From JACVRW01 sp963803085 (GTDB lineage: Bacteria > Actinomycetota > Thermoleophilia > Solirubrobacterales > Thermoleophilaceae): a DNA stretch of 64,000 bases. The DNA lies in the NCBI GenBank assembly GCA_963803085.1, contig CAWDLE010000010.1:186001-250000 (forward strand), given 5' to 3'. Under the pieces are notes generated by a model. It saw only the letters and a program-made list of their open reading frames with translations. It made no database searches and was not told the DNA's origin. Made by a program: the position numbers and the translations under genes. Numbering within the stretch: the first letter of the stretch is position 1; each line of letters begins with the position of its first letter. Of the stretch, positions 7,901 through 15,258 are shown in pieces.

Positions 7901-8356
7901 ATGGCTACGAATGGGGCACTCGATCCGACCAATCGCCTTCTGCTCAACGAGCTGCAGCACGATGCCCGGTTGTCGCTCGCGGAGTTGGGCCGCAGGGTCG
8001 GGCTGTCCTCTCCCGCGGTGGCTGAGCGCCTGCAGCGCCTGGAGCAGAACGGGACCATCACGGGGTACCGCGCGGAGGTGGACCCGCGCGCACTGGGGCT
8101 CTCGCTGAGCGCGATCATCCGCATCCGGCCCTCGCCCGGGCAGATCCAGAACGTGGCCGAGCTCGCTCAGAGGACCCCCGAGATCGTCGAGTGCCACCGC
8201 GTGACCGGAGAGGACTGCTACGTGATGCGCGCCCACCTGCGCGACGTGCTCCACCTCGAGGAGGTGATCGACCGCTTCACGGTGCTTGGTCAGACCACCA
8301 CGTCGATCATGCAGTCGTCACCCGTGCCGGGCCGCCCGGTGTCAGTGGAGGCGTGA
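7901..8356 (+). CDS. Lrp/AsnC-family transcriptional regulator
   Basis: 151-aa DNA-binding regulator. An N-terminal winged helix-turn-helix (about 8-60; ELQHDARLSLAELGRRVGLS and AVAERLQRLEQNGTITGY) is followed by a C-terminal RAM/AsnC ligand-binding domain (about 70-145; motif RVTGEDCYVM). Such regulators usually form octamers that bind an amino acid. TATCCT at 7888-7893 sits seven bases before the ATG, so the message is probably leaderless. Divergence from the RhtA-like exporter suggests that it controls that gene. An acetyltransferase gene begins two bases after its stop. Confidence 0.93.
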   Translation: MATNGALDPTNRLLLNELQHDARLSLAELGRRVGLSSPAVAERLQRLEQNGTITGYRAEVDPRALGLSLSAIIRIRPSPGQIQNVAELAQRTPEIVECHRVTGEDCYVMRAHLRDVLHLEEVIDRFTVLGQTTTSIMQSSPVPGRPVSVEA

Positions 8357-8357
8357 G

Positions 8358-8885
8358 TTGGGCCTTCCGCTCCTGACCGAGCGGCTCGAGCTGCGCGCAT
8401 TCGAGCCGAGCGACCTCGAGGCACTCCACGCCGTGAATGGCGATCCGGAGGTCACTCGCTTCATGAGGCCGTATCCGACGATCGAGTACACACGTCGTGC
8501 GCTCGACATTCACGTGCGCGAGGCGCGCGCGGGCAATCCGGCCTTCTGGGCCGTGATCGAGCGCGCGTCGGGCGACCTGATCGGGGACGCAGGCGTCGGC
8601 CTGGTCGACGGGGTCGGCCCGGAGTTCGAGCTGGGCTACGCGCTCGGGACGCCCTGGTGGGGCCGCGGCTACGCCACCGAGGCCGCGCGCGCGGTTCGCG
8701 ACTATGCCCTCGGCGAGCTCGCCCTCCCGGAGGTGCTCGCGCTCGTGCGCCCCGGCAATGCGGCGTCGATCAATGTGGTCGAGAAGATCGGCATGGAGCG
8801 AGTCGGGACGCGGGACTCGGACGGCGCCGTGCACTTCCTGTACTCGGCGCGCCGGGCCGCAATGCCCGCCGCTACTGCACGGTGA
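8358..8885 (+). CDS. GNAT-family N-acetyltransferase, RimJ/RimL-like
   Basis: 175-aa acetyl-CoA-dependent acetyltransferase of the Acetyltransf_3 type. It starts LTERLELRAFEPSDLEAL, has the acetyl-CoA-binding motif WWGRGYATEAARAV, and then the usual NAASINVVEKIGMERVG. The start is taken as TTG 8358, one base after the Lrp stop, because the reading frame upstream is antisense-like. It is likely in an operon with the Lrp gene. Its 3' end overlaps the convergent anti-sigma/cupredoxin gene by 14 bp. The substrate may be a protein N-terminus or a small amine; the sequence does not say. Confidence 0.87.
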   Translation: MGLPLLTERLELRAFEPSDLEALHAVNGDPEVTRFMRPYPTIEYTRRALDIHVREARAGNPAFWAVIERASGDLIGDAGVGLVDGVGPEFELGYALGTPWWGRGYATEAARAVRDYALGELALPEVLALVRPGNAASINVVEKIGMERVGTRDSDGAVHFLYSARRAAMPAATAR

Positions 8886-10023
8886 GCGTGCCGGTCATAC
8901 CGGCGGCCTTGTGGCCGTCGACCGGGCAGTAGTACTCGTACTCGCCCGGCTTGACACTGGCCGTGACCTCGGTGGTCTCGCCCTCACCGATGGTGCCACT
9001 CTCCTCCTCGACTCCGTGCCCCTCGATCTCCACGGCGTGCGGTATCGAGGACGGGTTGTCGAGGGTGATGGTGACCTTGCCCGCCTTGGCGGTGAGCGAG
9101 CTCTTGTCGAACTTGAGCGCACCGCTAGGGTCGGCGCTCAGCTTCAGGGTCTGCGCCGCGCCACCGCCTCCGCCTCCGCCGTTTTCGGTTGTCTGCGTGT
9201 CGGCGGCCTGGCCGCTGCCAGAGCTGCCGCTGTCGGAGTTGTTGTCGTCACCGCATCCGGCAGCGACGATCGCGAGGCAACAGAGCAAAGCTGTGAAGGC
9301 GAGCGTGCGCATGGCTGGTGATACGCAGTCGTAGCGGTGGAGGTTCAGTACGTTGAGCTTGCCGCGCATGACCTCCGCGCCGCGCTCGCCGCTGGCCGAG
9401 CGGCGGGTGACCACGACCACGTGGTACTCGCCCGGCCGGACCGCGGCCGTGAGCTCCGCGGCGGCGGTGCCGTTGCTGCGGGCGCGGAAGCTTCCGCCGT
9501 TGATCCAGCGGCCGTCGGTGCGCACGCACCAGAGCTCGTAGAACGCACCGCGCGCGACAGGGAGGTTGTGCGCACGCAGCTGAACCCGCGTGCCGCCCTC
9601 CACCTCCGCGGCGGTGGCGTTGCCGAGCACCTTGCCGGACATGCTCCACAGGTCGGCGCGGGCGTAGGCGCTATCACCCCCACCCGAAAGCAACAGCGCG
9701 AGCACAACGGCGAGGATCACGGCTGCCACGGCCGCCGCCGGAATTGCTAAGCGCGGCCAGGCGCGCCGCGGACGGGCGGCGCGCGAGCGCTCCCGAACGA
9801 ACTGGTCGAGCACGGCGTCCTCGAGCTGCGGGGAGAGTGCCGCGATCGTGTCATCCGGCTCCGCGGTGTCGAGCAGCGCGGGCAGGGCCGCGAGCCGGCG
9901 CCGCTCCAGGGCGCAGCGGTCGCACTCGGCCAGGTGCTCGTTCATCTCCTCGACCTCGTCGGGCTCGAGCGCGCCGAGGACGTAGGGGCCGATCAGGTCG
10001 CCGTAGTCGCGGCAGCCGGTCAC
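8872..10023 (-). CDS. Anti-sigma factor (RskA-like) fused in frame to a cupredoxin domain
   Basis: A single uninterrupted 383-aa frame. Residues 1-75 are a cytoplasmic zinc-binding anti-sigma domain (HLAECDRC, HxxxCxxC). A transmembrane helix follows (about 92-112) and an RskA-like extracytoplasmic domain (about 118-225, with FYELWCVRTDGRWINGG). From Met238 comes what looks like a complete lipoprotein: hydrophobic segment, lipobox AAGC (Cys257), Gly/Ser linker and a cupredoxin domain with His329, Cys366, His371 and Met376. In related arrangements these are usually separate genes. An internal start at 9312 would give a 146-aa lipoprotein but has no clear Shine-Dalgarno sequence. The 5' end overlaps the sigma factor stop as ATGA, implying coupled translation. 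Confidence 0.85.
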   Translation of the reverse strand: MTGCRDYGDLIGPYVLGALEPDEVEEMNEHLAECDRCALERRRLAALPALLDTAEPDDTIAALSPQLEDAVLDQFVRERSRAARPRRAWPRLAIPAAAVAAVILAVVLALLLSGGGDSAYARADLWSMSGKVLGNATAAEVEGGTRVQLRAHNLPVARGAFYELWCVRTDGRWINGGSFRARSNGTAAAELTAAVRPGEYHVVVVTRRSASGERGAEVMRGKLNVLNLHRYDCVSPAMRTLAFTALLCCLAIVAAGCGDDNNSDSGSSGSGQAADTQTTENGGGGGGGAAQTLKLSADPSGALKFDKSSLTAKAGKVTITLDNPSSIPHAVEIEGHGVEEESGTIGEGETTEVTASVKPGEYEYYCPVDGHKAAGMTGTLTVQ

Positions 10024-10571
10024 GGCTCGACCTCCATCTCGTCCAGGATCAGGCGCAAACTCCGGAGGGCGTACGAGGTGCGGCTCTTCACCGTGCCGAG
10101 CGGGATGCCGGTGCGCGCCGCGATCTCGCGCATCGTCAGGCCGCCGTAGTGGGCGAGCCGGATCACCTCGCGGTGGGCGGGCGACAGGCGGGCGAGTGCG
10201 GCCGTGATCTGCCAGCGCAGCACGGCCTGGTCGAGCGCGGCATCGATCTCGGCCGCGTTGTCGAGCGAGTCCTCCGTCTCGGCGCGCTTGGGCCGCGCGG
10301 CGGCTCGCCGGTGGGCGTCCACGATGCGGTTGCGCGCGATCGCGTAGAGCCAGGTGCGGACGCTGGCGCGCCGCTGGTCGTACTCGCCTGCGTGGCGCCA
10401 GAGCTGGGCGAACACGTCCTGCACGACCTCCTCCGCCTGCTCGCGGTCGCCGAGTGCGCTTGCCGCGAATCCGAACAGCTCGCCGGCGTAGCGCCGGTAG
10501 AGCTCGCGCAGCTCATCCCCGCTGCGGTCGCGCGGCAGACGTTCGACCAGCATCGCGTCGCTCGACGGCAT
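10020..10571 (-). CDS. ECF RNA polymerase sigma factor (SigK-like)
   Basis: 183-aa extracytoplasmic-function sigma factor. Region 2 spans about 20-90 (YRRYAGELFGFAASAL, AEEVVQDVFAQLWRH, RTWLYAIARNRIVD). Region 4 spans about 120-175 (LSPAHREVIRLAHYGGLTM, GIPLGTVKSRTSYALRSLR). It directs RNA polymerase to a stress-type promoter set and should be held inactive by the membrane anti-sigma factor encoded next, whose ATG overlaps its TGA. A TATAGC hexamer seven bases upstream of the ATG suggests a leaderless message. The fused cupredoxin on the anti-sigma protein hints at a copper or redox signal, which is inference only. Confidence 0.93.
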   Translation of the reverse strand: MPSSDAMLVERLPRDRSGDELRELYRRYAGELFGFAASALGDREQAEEVVQDVFAQLWRHAGEYDQRRASVRTWLYAIARNRIVDAHRRAAARPKRAETEDSLDNAAEIDAALDQAVLRWQITAALARLSPAHREVIRLAHYGGLTMREIAARTGIPLGTVKSRTSYALRSLRLILDEMEVEP

Positions 10572-10611
10572 GCTTCACGCTATACGCGTTTGCGCTGTTT
10601 GTGGTTCGGGA

Positions 10612-11325
10612 TCACGCGTCGCGGCGCAAGAGCACCATGGCAAATCCGAGCGTGTCGCGCCCTCCCGGCATCGTCATCCGTTCGCGCGCGCGGCGGGCGC
10701 GCTCGCGCAGCACCTCGGCGCCCGGATCGCCCGGGTGGGCCGCGGCCCAGCGCTCCGCATTGAGGATCAGCAGCCACTCGTAGCGGTCCCAGTCGGCCTC
10801 GCTTGCCACGGAGGCATGCAGCGGCGTGAGCCCAGCCTCCTCCGCGGCCCGCATGAGCCCGCTGTAGTCGGCCAGCTCGTCCGCGCTAGCGCCGCCGAGC
10901 GCGTCGAGGTACTCGGTGCTCGGCGGCCGGCGCCAATAGCCCTCGCCGAGCAGTACCTCGCCACCCGGCTGGACCAACTGCGCCAGGGCGCCCAGCGCGT
11001 CCGGGAACCCGCCGAGGGCATGGCTCGCGGCGATGCACAGCACCACGTCGAACGGTCCCGGCGGTGGGCTGTCGCGCACGTGAAGATCGAGGCCGGGCGG
11101 CCCCGACTCGATCAGAGCAGCGTCCGAGTCGTAGCCCGTGGCCTCGACGTCGAAGCGCTCGGCCACGCGCCGCAGCACCTCGGCACGGCCGCATGCCACG
11201 TCCAGCACCCGCCCTCCCGGCGGCGGCTCGAGCAGCCCGATCGCCTCGTCGAGCGCCGCCTCGCTCAGCGGGTTCCAGAGCCGAAGCTCGCCGTGGGCGA
11301 TGCGAGATGCCTGTGCGCGATCCAC
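10612..11325 (-). CDS. SAM-dependent class I methyltransferase
   Basis: 237-aa cytoplasmic methyltransferase with a Rossmann fold. Motif I is VLDVACGRAEVLRRVAE (about 39-55), the acidic residue after strand 2 is in ATGYDSD, and motif IV is PFDVVLCIAASHAL. The C-terminal half (about 125-237) is helical and probably binds the acceptor. The distance to the sigma factor gene downstream is about 40 bp, so co-transcription is possible. Substrate unknown. Confidence 0.87.
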   Translation of the reverse strand: MDRAQASRIAHGELRLWNPLSEAALDEAIGLLEPPPGGRVLDVACGRAEVLRRVAERFDVEATGYDSDAALIESGPPGLDLHVRDSPPPGPFDVVLCIAASHALGGFPDALGALAQLVQPGGEVLLGEGYWRRPPSTEYLDALGGASADELADYSGLMRAAEEAGLTPLHASVASEADWDRYEWLLILNAERWAAAHPGDPGAEVLRERARRARERMTMPGGRDTLGFAMVLLRRDA

Positions 11326-11348
11326 CGTCGCAACGTACCGTTCAGGCC

Positions 11349-12356
11349 GTGCCTCTGGCCCCCGCCGCCACCCTCGGTGAGTCGTTCCGCTCGTTCTTCG
11401 ATGCGGTCGACTCGTTCTTCTCGAACCTCGCCTCGGTGCAGCTGCTCCCGCTGCTGCTGGCCCTGCTGCTGTTCACGTGCTACCTGACGCTGCGGGCACG
11501 GGCCAGCTTCAACATCCTGCGGGCGGCGTACCCCACCGAGCGCTTCAGCTTCAAGCGCATCTGGGGCGCGTATTTCGCGGGCTACGGGTTCAACGCCGTG
11601 ATACCGGCGCGCGGCGGCGATGTCGTCCGCCTCTTCCTCACGAAGAACTCGATCCCGAACTCGAGCTATCCGGCCGTGGCCGCGAGCTTCGTGGTCGAGG
11701 CGATCTTCGACGTGGTGATGGGATCGCTGATCCTGACGTTCGCCTTCACGCAGGGCGTGTTCCCGAAGCCGCCGGACTTCGCAAAGCTGAACGCGTTCGA
11801 CCTGGCCTTTTTCGCTCAGCACCCGCAGTTCACGCTGTTCATCGTCACTCTGGTCGCCGTGGCGGGGCTCGTGGGCTTCGCTCTGCTGAGCGTGCGTGTC
11901 AAGGCCTTCTGGGAGCGGGTGCGGCAGGGCCTCACGATCCTCCAGGACCGCGAGCGCTACATCCGCGAGGTGTTCCTCGTCCAGCTCGGCGGCTGGTGCT
12001 TCCGGTTCACAGCGTTCTGGATGCTGCTCGAGGCGTTCAACGTGGGCGGCTCGGTGAGAAACGTGCTGCTGGTGCTCGGCGTGAACGCCGTCTCGGCGGC
12101 GGTCCCGTTCACGCCGCAGGGCGCGGGGGTGCAACAGGCGCTGCTCACCAAGGTGTTCGCGGGCACCGCGCCGGGCGCCACGGTGGCGGCCTACTCGGTC
12201 GGGCAGCAGATCGCGATCGGGGTGCTCACGTTCGGCATCGGCTTCGCCTCGCTCGTCTGGATCTTCAAGTACCGCAGCTTCAAGGAGGTCATCGCCCGCG
12301 GCAAGGCGGACCGGGCTACGTCCCGAAGCCCTCGCGGGCCTCCCGCACCAGAATGA
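11349..12356 (+). CDS. UPF0104 / lysylphosphatidylglycerol synthase TM-family membrane protein
   Basis: 335-aa polytopic membrane protein with about eight helices and the family motifs FAGYGFNAVIPARGGDVVRL (about 80-100) and AVSAAVPFTPQGAGVQQALL (about 245-265). These match the flippase-like transmembrane domain of MprF/AglD-type proteins. No lysyl-transferase domain is attached, so lipid translocation or glycolipid-related transport is the best guess. The GTG at 11349 sits seven bases after a TACCGT hexamer, consistent with a leaderless start. The 3' end overlaps the convergent 92-aa gene by 41 bp. Confidence 0.87.
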   Translation: MPLAPAATLGESFRSFFDAVDSFFSNLASVQLLPLLLALLLFTCYLTLRARASFNILRAAYPTERFSFKRIWGAYFAGYGFNAVIPARGGDVVRLFLTKNSIPNSSYPAVAASFVVEAIFDVVMGSLILTFAFTQGVFPKPPDFAKLNAFDLAFFAQHPQFTLFIVTLVAVAGLVGFALLSVRVKAFWERVRQGLTILQDRERYIREVFLVQLGGWCFRFTAFWMLLEAFNVGGSVRNVLLVLGVNAVSAAVPFTPQGAGVQQALLTKVFAGTAPGATVAAYSVGQQIAIGVLTFGIGFASLVWIFKYRSFKEVIARGKADRATSRSPRGPPAPE

Positions 12357-12594
12357 CCGCCTCCGGGAAGAGCGTCTGCATCGCGGCGCGCAGCTCCTGA
12401 GTCTGCTGCTCGGCGTTGCCCTGGAGGTTGAGGCGGTTCAGGCCCGCGACCGTCATGTCGACGGCCAGCTTGATCGCGTTGTCGGCCCAGGCCACTTTTT
12501 GTGCTCCCTGCATCTGCTGGGCGAACTCCTCCATGCGCCGGCGCAGCTCGTCCGGGTCGCCGAAGAGGCCGCCGAATGGGTCTTCTGAGGACAT
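12316..12594 (-). CDS. Small acidic protein of unknown function
   Basis: 92 aa, mostly helical, with an acidic and glycine-rich start (SSEDPFGGLFGDPDELRRRM) and a C-terminal AEQQTQELRAAMQTLFPEAV. No domain recognised and no signal peptide. The ATG lies six bases after a TACCCT hexamer on the minus strand, like other leaderless genes here, which supports it as a real gene. Divergent from the CBS-domain gene and convergent with the UPF0104 gene. Confidence 0.65.
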   Translation of the reverse strand: MSSEDPFGGLFGDPDELRRRMEEFAQQMQGAQKVAWADNAIKLAVDMTVAGLNRLNLQGNAEQQTQELRAAMQTLFPEAVILVREAREGFGT

Positions 12595-12630
12595 GCCTCA
12601 AGGGTAGGGGGTCTCCGATACAGTCGCCGC

Positions 12631-13077
12631 GTGCGCATCGCCGAGGTGATGACCCAGGGCGTGGTGACGGCCGAGAGCGGGGACAGCCTGCAGCACGTGG
12701 GCGAGCTGATGCGCGACCGCAACGTCGGCTCCGTCGTGATTTGCGACAGCGGCCGGCCGGTCGGCGTGATCACCGACCGCGACCTTGCCCTGGCCGTGGT
12801 GGCCGACGGCATCGAGCCGGCCTCGCCCGCCGGCGACCACGCGTCCCGGCCGATCGTGACGGGCGAGGTGGAGATGGACCTGGAGGAGGCGGTGGCGATC
12901 ATGATCCAGCACCGCATCCGGCGGCTGCCGGTGACGGAGGGCGAGGGGCTCGTCGGCATCGTGACCATCGACGACCTCGCCGTGAGGGCGGGCGACCTGC
13001 ACCAGGCGCAGCAGATCACGGCCGAGGTGGCCAAGGCGTCGCTGCCCGAGTTCTACTTCCACCAGCGCGGGGGCTGA
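12631..13077 (+). CDS. CBS-domain pair protein
   Basis: 148-aa cytoplasmic protein made of two CBS motifs: IAEVMTQGVVTAES with GSVVICDSGRPVGVITDRDL, and AVAIMIQHRIRRLPVTEGEG with VGIVTIDDLAV. Stand-alone CBS pairs bind adenine nucleotides or SAM and regulate partner proteins. The GTG start is six bases after TACAGT (12619-12624), so leaderless. Two further genes follow within a few bases, suggesting a three-gene operon. Partner unknown. Confidence 0.88.
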   Translation: MRIAEVMTQGVVTAESGDSLQHVGELMRDRNVGSVVICDSGRPVGVITDRDLALAVVADGIEPASPAGDHASRPIVTGEVEMDLEEAVAIMIQHRIRRLPVTEGEGLVGIVTIDDLAVRAGDLHQAQQITAEVAKASLPEFYFHQRGG

Positions 13078-13079
13078 CT

Positions 13080-13271
13080 GTGGCACCAATGACACCGGAC
13101 CAGCTACGCACGCGGCAGCGGATCGAGGGCCTCATCCGGCTGATGTCGCCCGCGCTCGACGTGGTGCTCGCCGTGGGCGAGCGGATCTCGCGCGTGGTCG
13201 AGCGCGAGGACGTCGAGTACTACCCGCCGCGCGTCACGCGCGAAAGCCCACCTCCGCCGAAGCAGACGTGA
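13080..13271 (+). CDS. Small hypothetical protein
   Basis: 63 aa if begun at the GTG two bases after the CBS gene stop, or 60 aa from ATG 13089. The first two thirds are an amphipathic helical segment (RTRQRIEGLIRLMSPALDVV) and the end is proline-rich (PPPPKQT). No domain recognised. Its TGA overlaps the GTG of the next gene, so it is embedded in an operon with the CBS protein and the membrane protein; that position is the main support for it being real. Confidence 0.6.
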   Translation: MAPMTPDQLRTRQRIEGLIRLMSPALDVVLAVGERISRVVEREDVEYYPPRVTRESPPPPKQT

Positions 13272-14119
13272 ACCGCGAGGACCAGCTGCAGTGGGAGGCC
13301 CGCTGGGGCCTCCCTGCCGCGTTAGCGGCGTTCGTCGCCGGGGCGATGCTGCTCGTGAGCGGCCTGCTGTTCGTTCCCAAGGACCGCGAGGGAATCGAGT
13401 CCAACCCCGACTTCCTGCTCTCCGTCAACGAGCAGACGGGGCCATATGTGACGTCCGCCGTGCTCGCGGCGATCGGCGCGCTGATCGTGATCGGGGTCTT
13501 CCTCTACCTGTTCCGCGCCGCCATGGCCCGCGGTGCAGCGGTGCCGCGCTGGTTCGTCTACCTCATCGTGGGAGCGCCCATTCTGTACGCGATCTCGACC
13601 GTGTGGGCCACGGTGGAAGTGGTCGACATCGCGGACAAGTTCGCGGCCGGAACCCCGATCCGCGGCGACGCGGGCACCGATCGCGCACGCGACCTCAGCG
13701 ATTCTGCGGCGCTGCTACTGGGTCTCTCGACAGCGGGCACGGTCGGATTGGCGTTCCTTTACGTAATGCTCCCGTTGCGCGCCAGGCGGGTGGGCCTGCT
13801 CAGCCCGTTCATGGGCATCCTCGGCGTGGTCGTGGGCGCGCTGATCGTGTTCCGCTCGCAGTTCCCCGGCCTCGCCACCGTGGTTCAGGCCTTCTGGCTC
13901 GCCGCGCTCGGCGCGCTCCTGCTCGGGCGCTGGCCCGGCGGCCGCGGGCCCGCGTGGGCAAGTGGCCGGGCCGAGCCCTGGCCCACGGCCGCGCAGCGGC
14001 GCGGACTCCGCCCGATGCCGGGCGAGGAGGAGGAGGAGCCGACGCTCGACCCCACGCCGCCCGAGCCCGACCCCGTGCCGCAGCGGCCGAAGTCGCGCAA
14101 GCGCCGCCGCAAGGGCTAG
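13268..14119 (+). CDS. Multi-pass membrane protein of unknown function
   Basis: 283 aa with about six hydrophobic helices (near 14-37, 60-82, 93-110, 150-170, 180-195 and 200-218). A hydrophilic tail rich in Glu, Pro, Arg and Lys (about 225-283) ends in RKRRRKG. No family recognised. The GTG start overlaps the stop of the upstream 63-aa gene. Its TAG shares a CTAG with the stop of the convergent MFS gene. A structural or regulatory role with the CBS protein is possible but only inferred from the operon. Confidence 0.72.
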   Translation: MNREDQLQWEARWGLPAALAAFVAGAMLLVSGLLFVPKDREGIESNPDFLLSVNEQTGPYVTSAVLAAIGALIVIGVFLYLFRAAMARGAAVPRWFVYLIVGAPILYAISTVWATVEVVDIADKFAAGTPIRGDAGTDRARDLSDSAALLLGLSTAGTVGLAFLYVMLPLRARRVGLLSPFMGILGVVVGALIVFRSQFPGLATVVQAFWLAALGALLLGRWPGGRGPAWASGRAEPWPTAAQRRGLRPMPGEEEEEPTLDPTPPEPDPVPQRPKSRKRRRKG

Positions 14120-15258
14120 CTCGGCCGCACCACGGGCGAGGGCCGGCTGCGAATCAGGGCGAGTACGACAATGCCTGCGGCAGCGGGCGCAAGGCCCACG
14201 AACGCGTAGCCGGGTCCCGCCGCCAGCAGCCCGCCGGCCAGCGGGCCGAGCAGGTAGCCGATGATCCCGACCTGGGACCAGACGACCATCGCGGTCACGA
14301 TCCGCTCCACCGGCACCGCTTCGACAAGCAGTCCGAGCGAGCCCGTGTTCCCGAGACCGATCCCGACGCCAGCGAGCAGAAGGGCGACGATCCAGAGCGG
14401 GACGCTCGCCGCCATTCCCGCGAGCGAGATGCCTGCCACCGCCAGAAGGACGGCGGCGAACACGAGCGGTCGCGGCTGCATCCCGCCGGACACCCCCGCG
14501 CTCGCGGCGACGACGATCGACGCGCCCACGTAGAGCGCTCCGATCTGCGCCTGGCTGAGGCGCTCGGCGAAGTGGAGCGGCAGCACGCCCTCGAGCACGC
14601 CGAGTGCGAGGACGGCGAACAGGATGGCGGCGGAGGCGACCCAGAAGCCGCGAGTTCGGAGCGCCGCGCTGTCGGCCGCGAAGTCGCGCCGGGTGGCGGG
14701 CTCCGCGACGAACAGGACGAGCGGTACGGCGAGCAGCAGCAGACCCAGGTAGGCGAGGAACGGGCCGTGGATGCCGCCGAAGACGCCGAGGGCGGGGCCT
14801 ATGAGCCCACCCACCGAGTAGGCCGCGAACACGCGGCTCATGCAGAGGTACTCCTGGCCCGGCCAGCGCTCGAGCGTGTCGAAGGTCACGCCGATCCAGA
14901 TCCCGCCGGAGCCGATCCCCATCAGCAGGCGCGCGGGGAAGTAGACCGCCAGCGAGTCCCCGAGCACAAAGCCGAGGGCACCAAGCGCCACGAGCGCGAG
15001 CGAGCCGGCCAGCAGCACCCTCGCGCCGGCGCGGCGCACGAGCCAGCCCGCGAGCGCGAAGCCGGCGACCATGCCCGCGGGAAATGACGCCACGAGCAGG
15101 CCGATCGTGGCCGGACCGGCGCCCGTGGAATCGGCGATCGCGGGCGCGACAGGGACGATCACGCTGTACCCGGTCGCGTCGAGGGCGCCCAGCGCGAGCA
15201 GCAGCGGATATGCCGCGGTGGCGCCGCGCGGTGGGCCGCTAGGCGATCGCCGGGGCAT
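14116..15258 (-). CDS. MFS transporter (12-TM)
   Basis: About 380-aa major facilitator superfamily permease. Twelve hydrophobic helices are readable, starting with YPLLLALGALDATGYSVIVP, and the loop 2-3 region (GWLVRRAGARVLLAG) resembles motif A. The ATG at 15258 overlaps the end of trpB2 by 20 bp; a start 24 bases further upstream is possible. It probably shares a transcript with trpB2. An exporter of an aromatic or amino-acid-like compound is possible from context but not shown. Confidence 0.85.
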   Translation of the reverse strand: MPRRSPSGPPRGATAAYPLLLALGALDATGYSVIVPVAPAIADSTGAGPATIGLLVASFPAGMVAGFALAGWLVRRAGARVLLAGSLALVALGALGFVLGDSLAVYFPARLLMGIGSGGIWIGVTFDTLERWPGQEYLCMSRVFAAYSVGGLIGPALGVFGGIHGPFLAYLGLLLLAVPLVLFVAEPATRRDFAADSAALRTRGFWVASAAILFAVLALGVLEGVLPLHFAERLSQAQIGALYVGASIVVAASAGVSGGMQPRPLVFAAVLLAVAGISLAGMAASVPLWIVALLLAGVGIGLGNTGSLGLLVEAVPVERIVTAMVVWSQVGIIGYLLGPLAGGLLAAGPGYAFVGLAPAAAGIVVLALIRSRPSPVVRPS

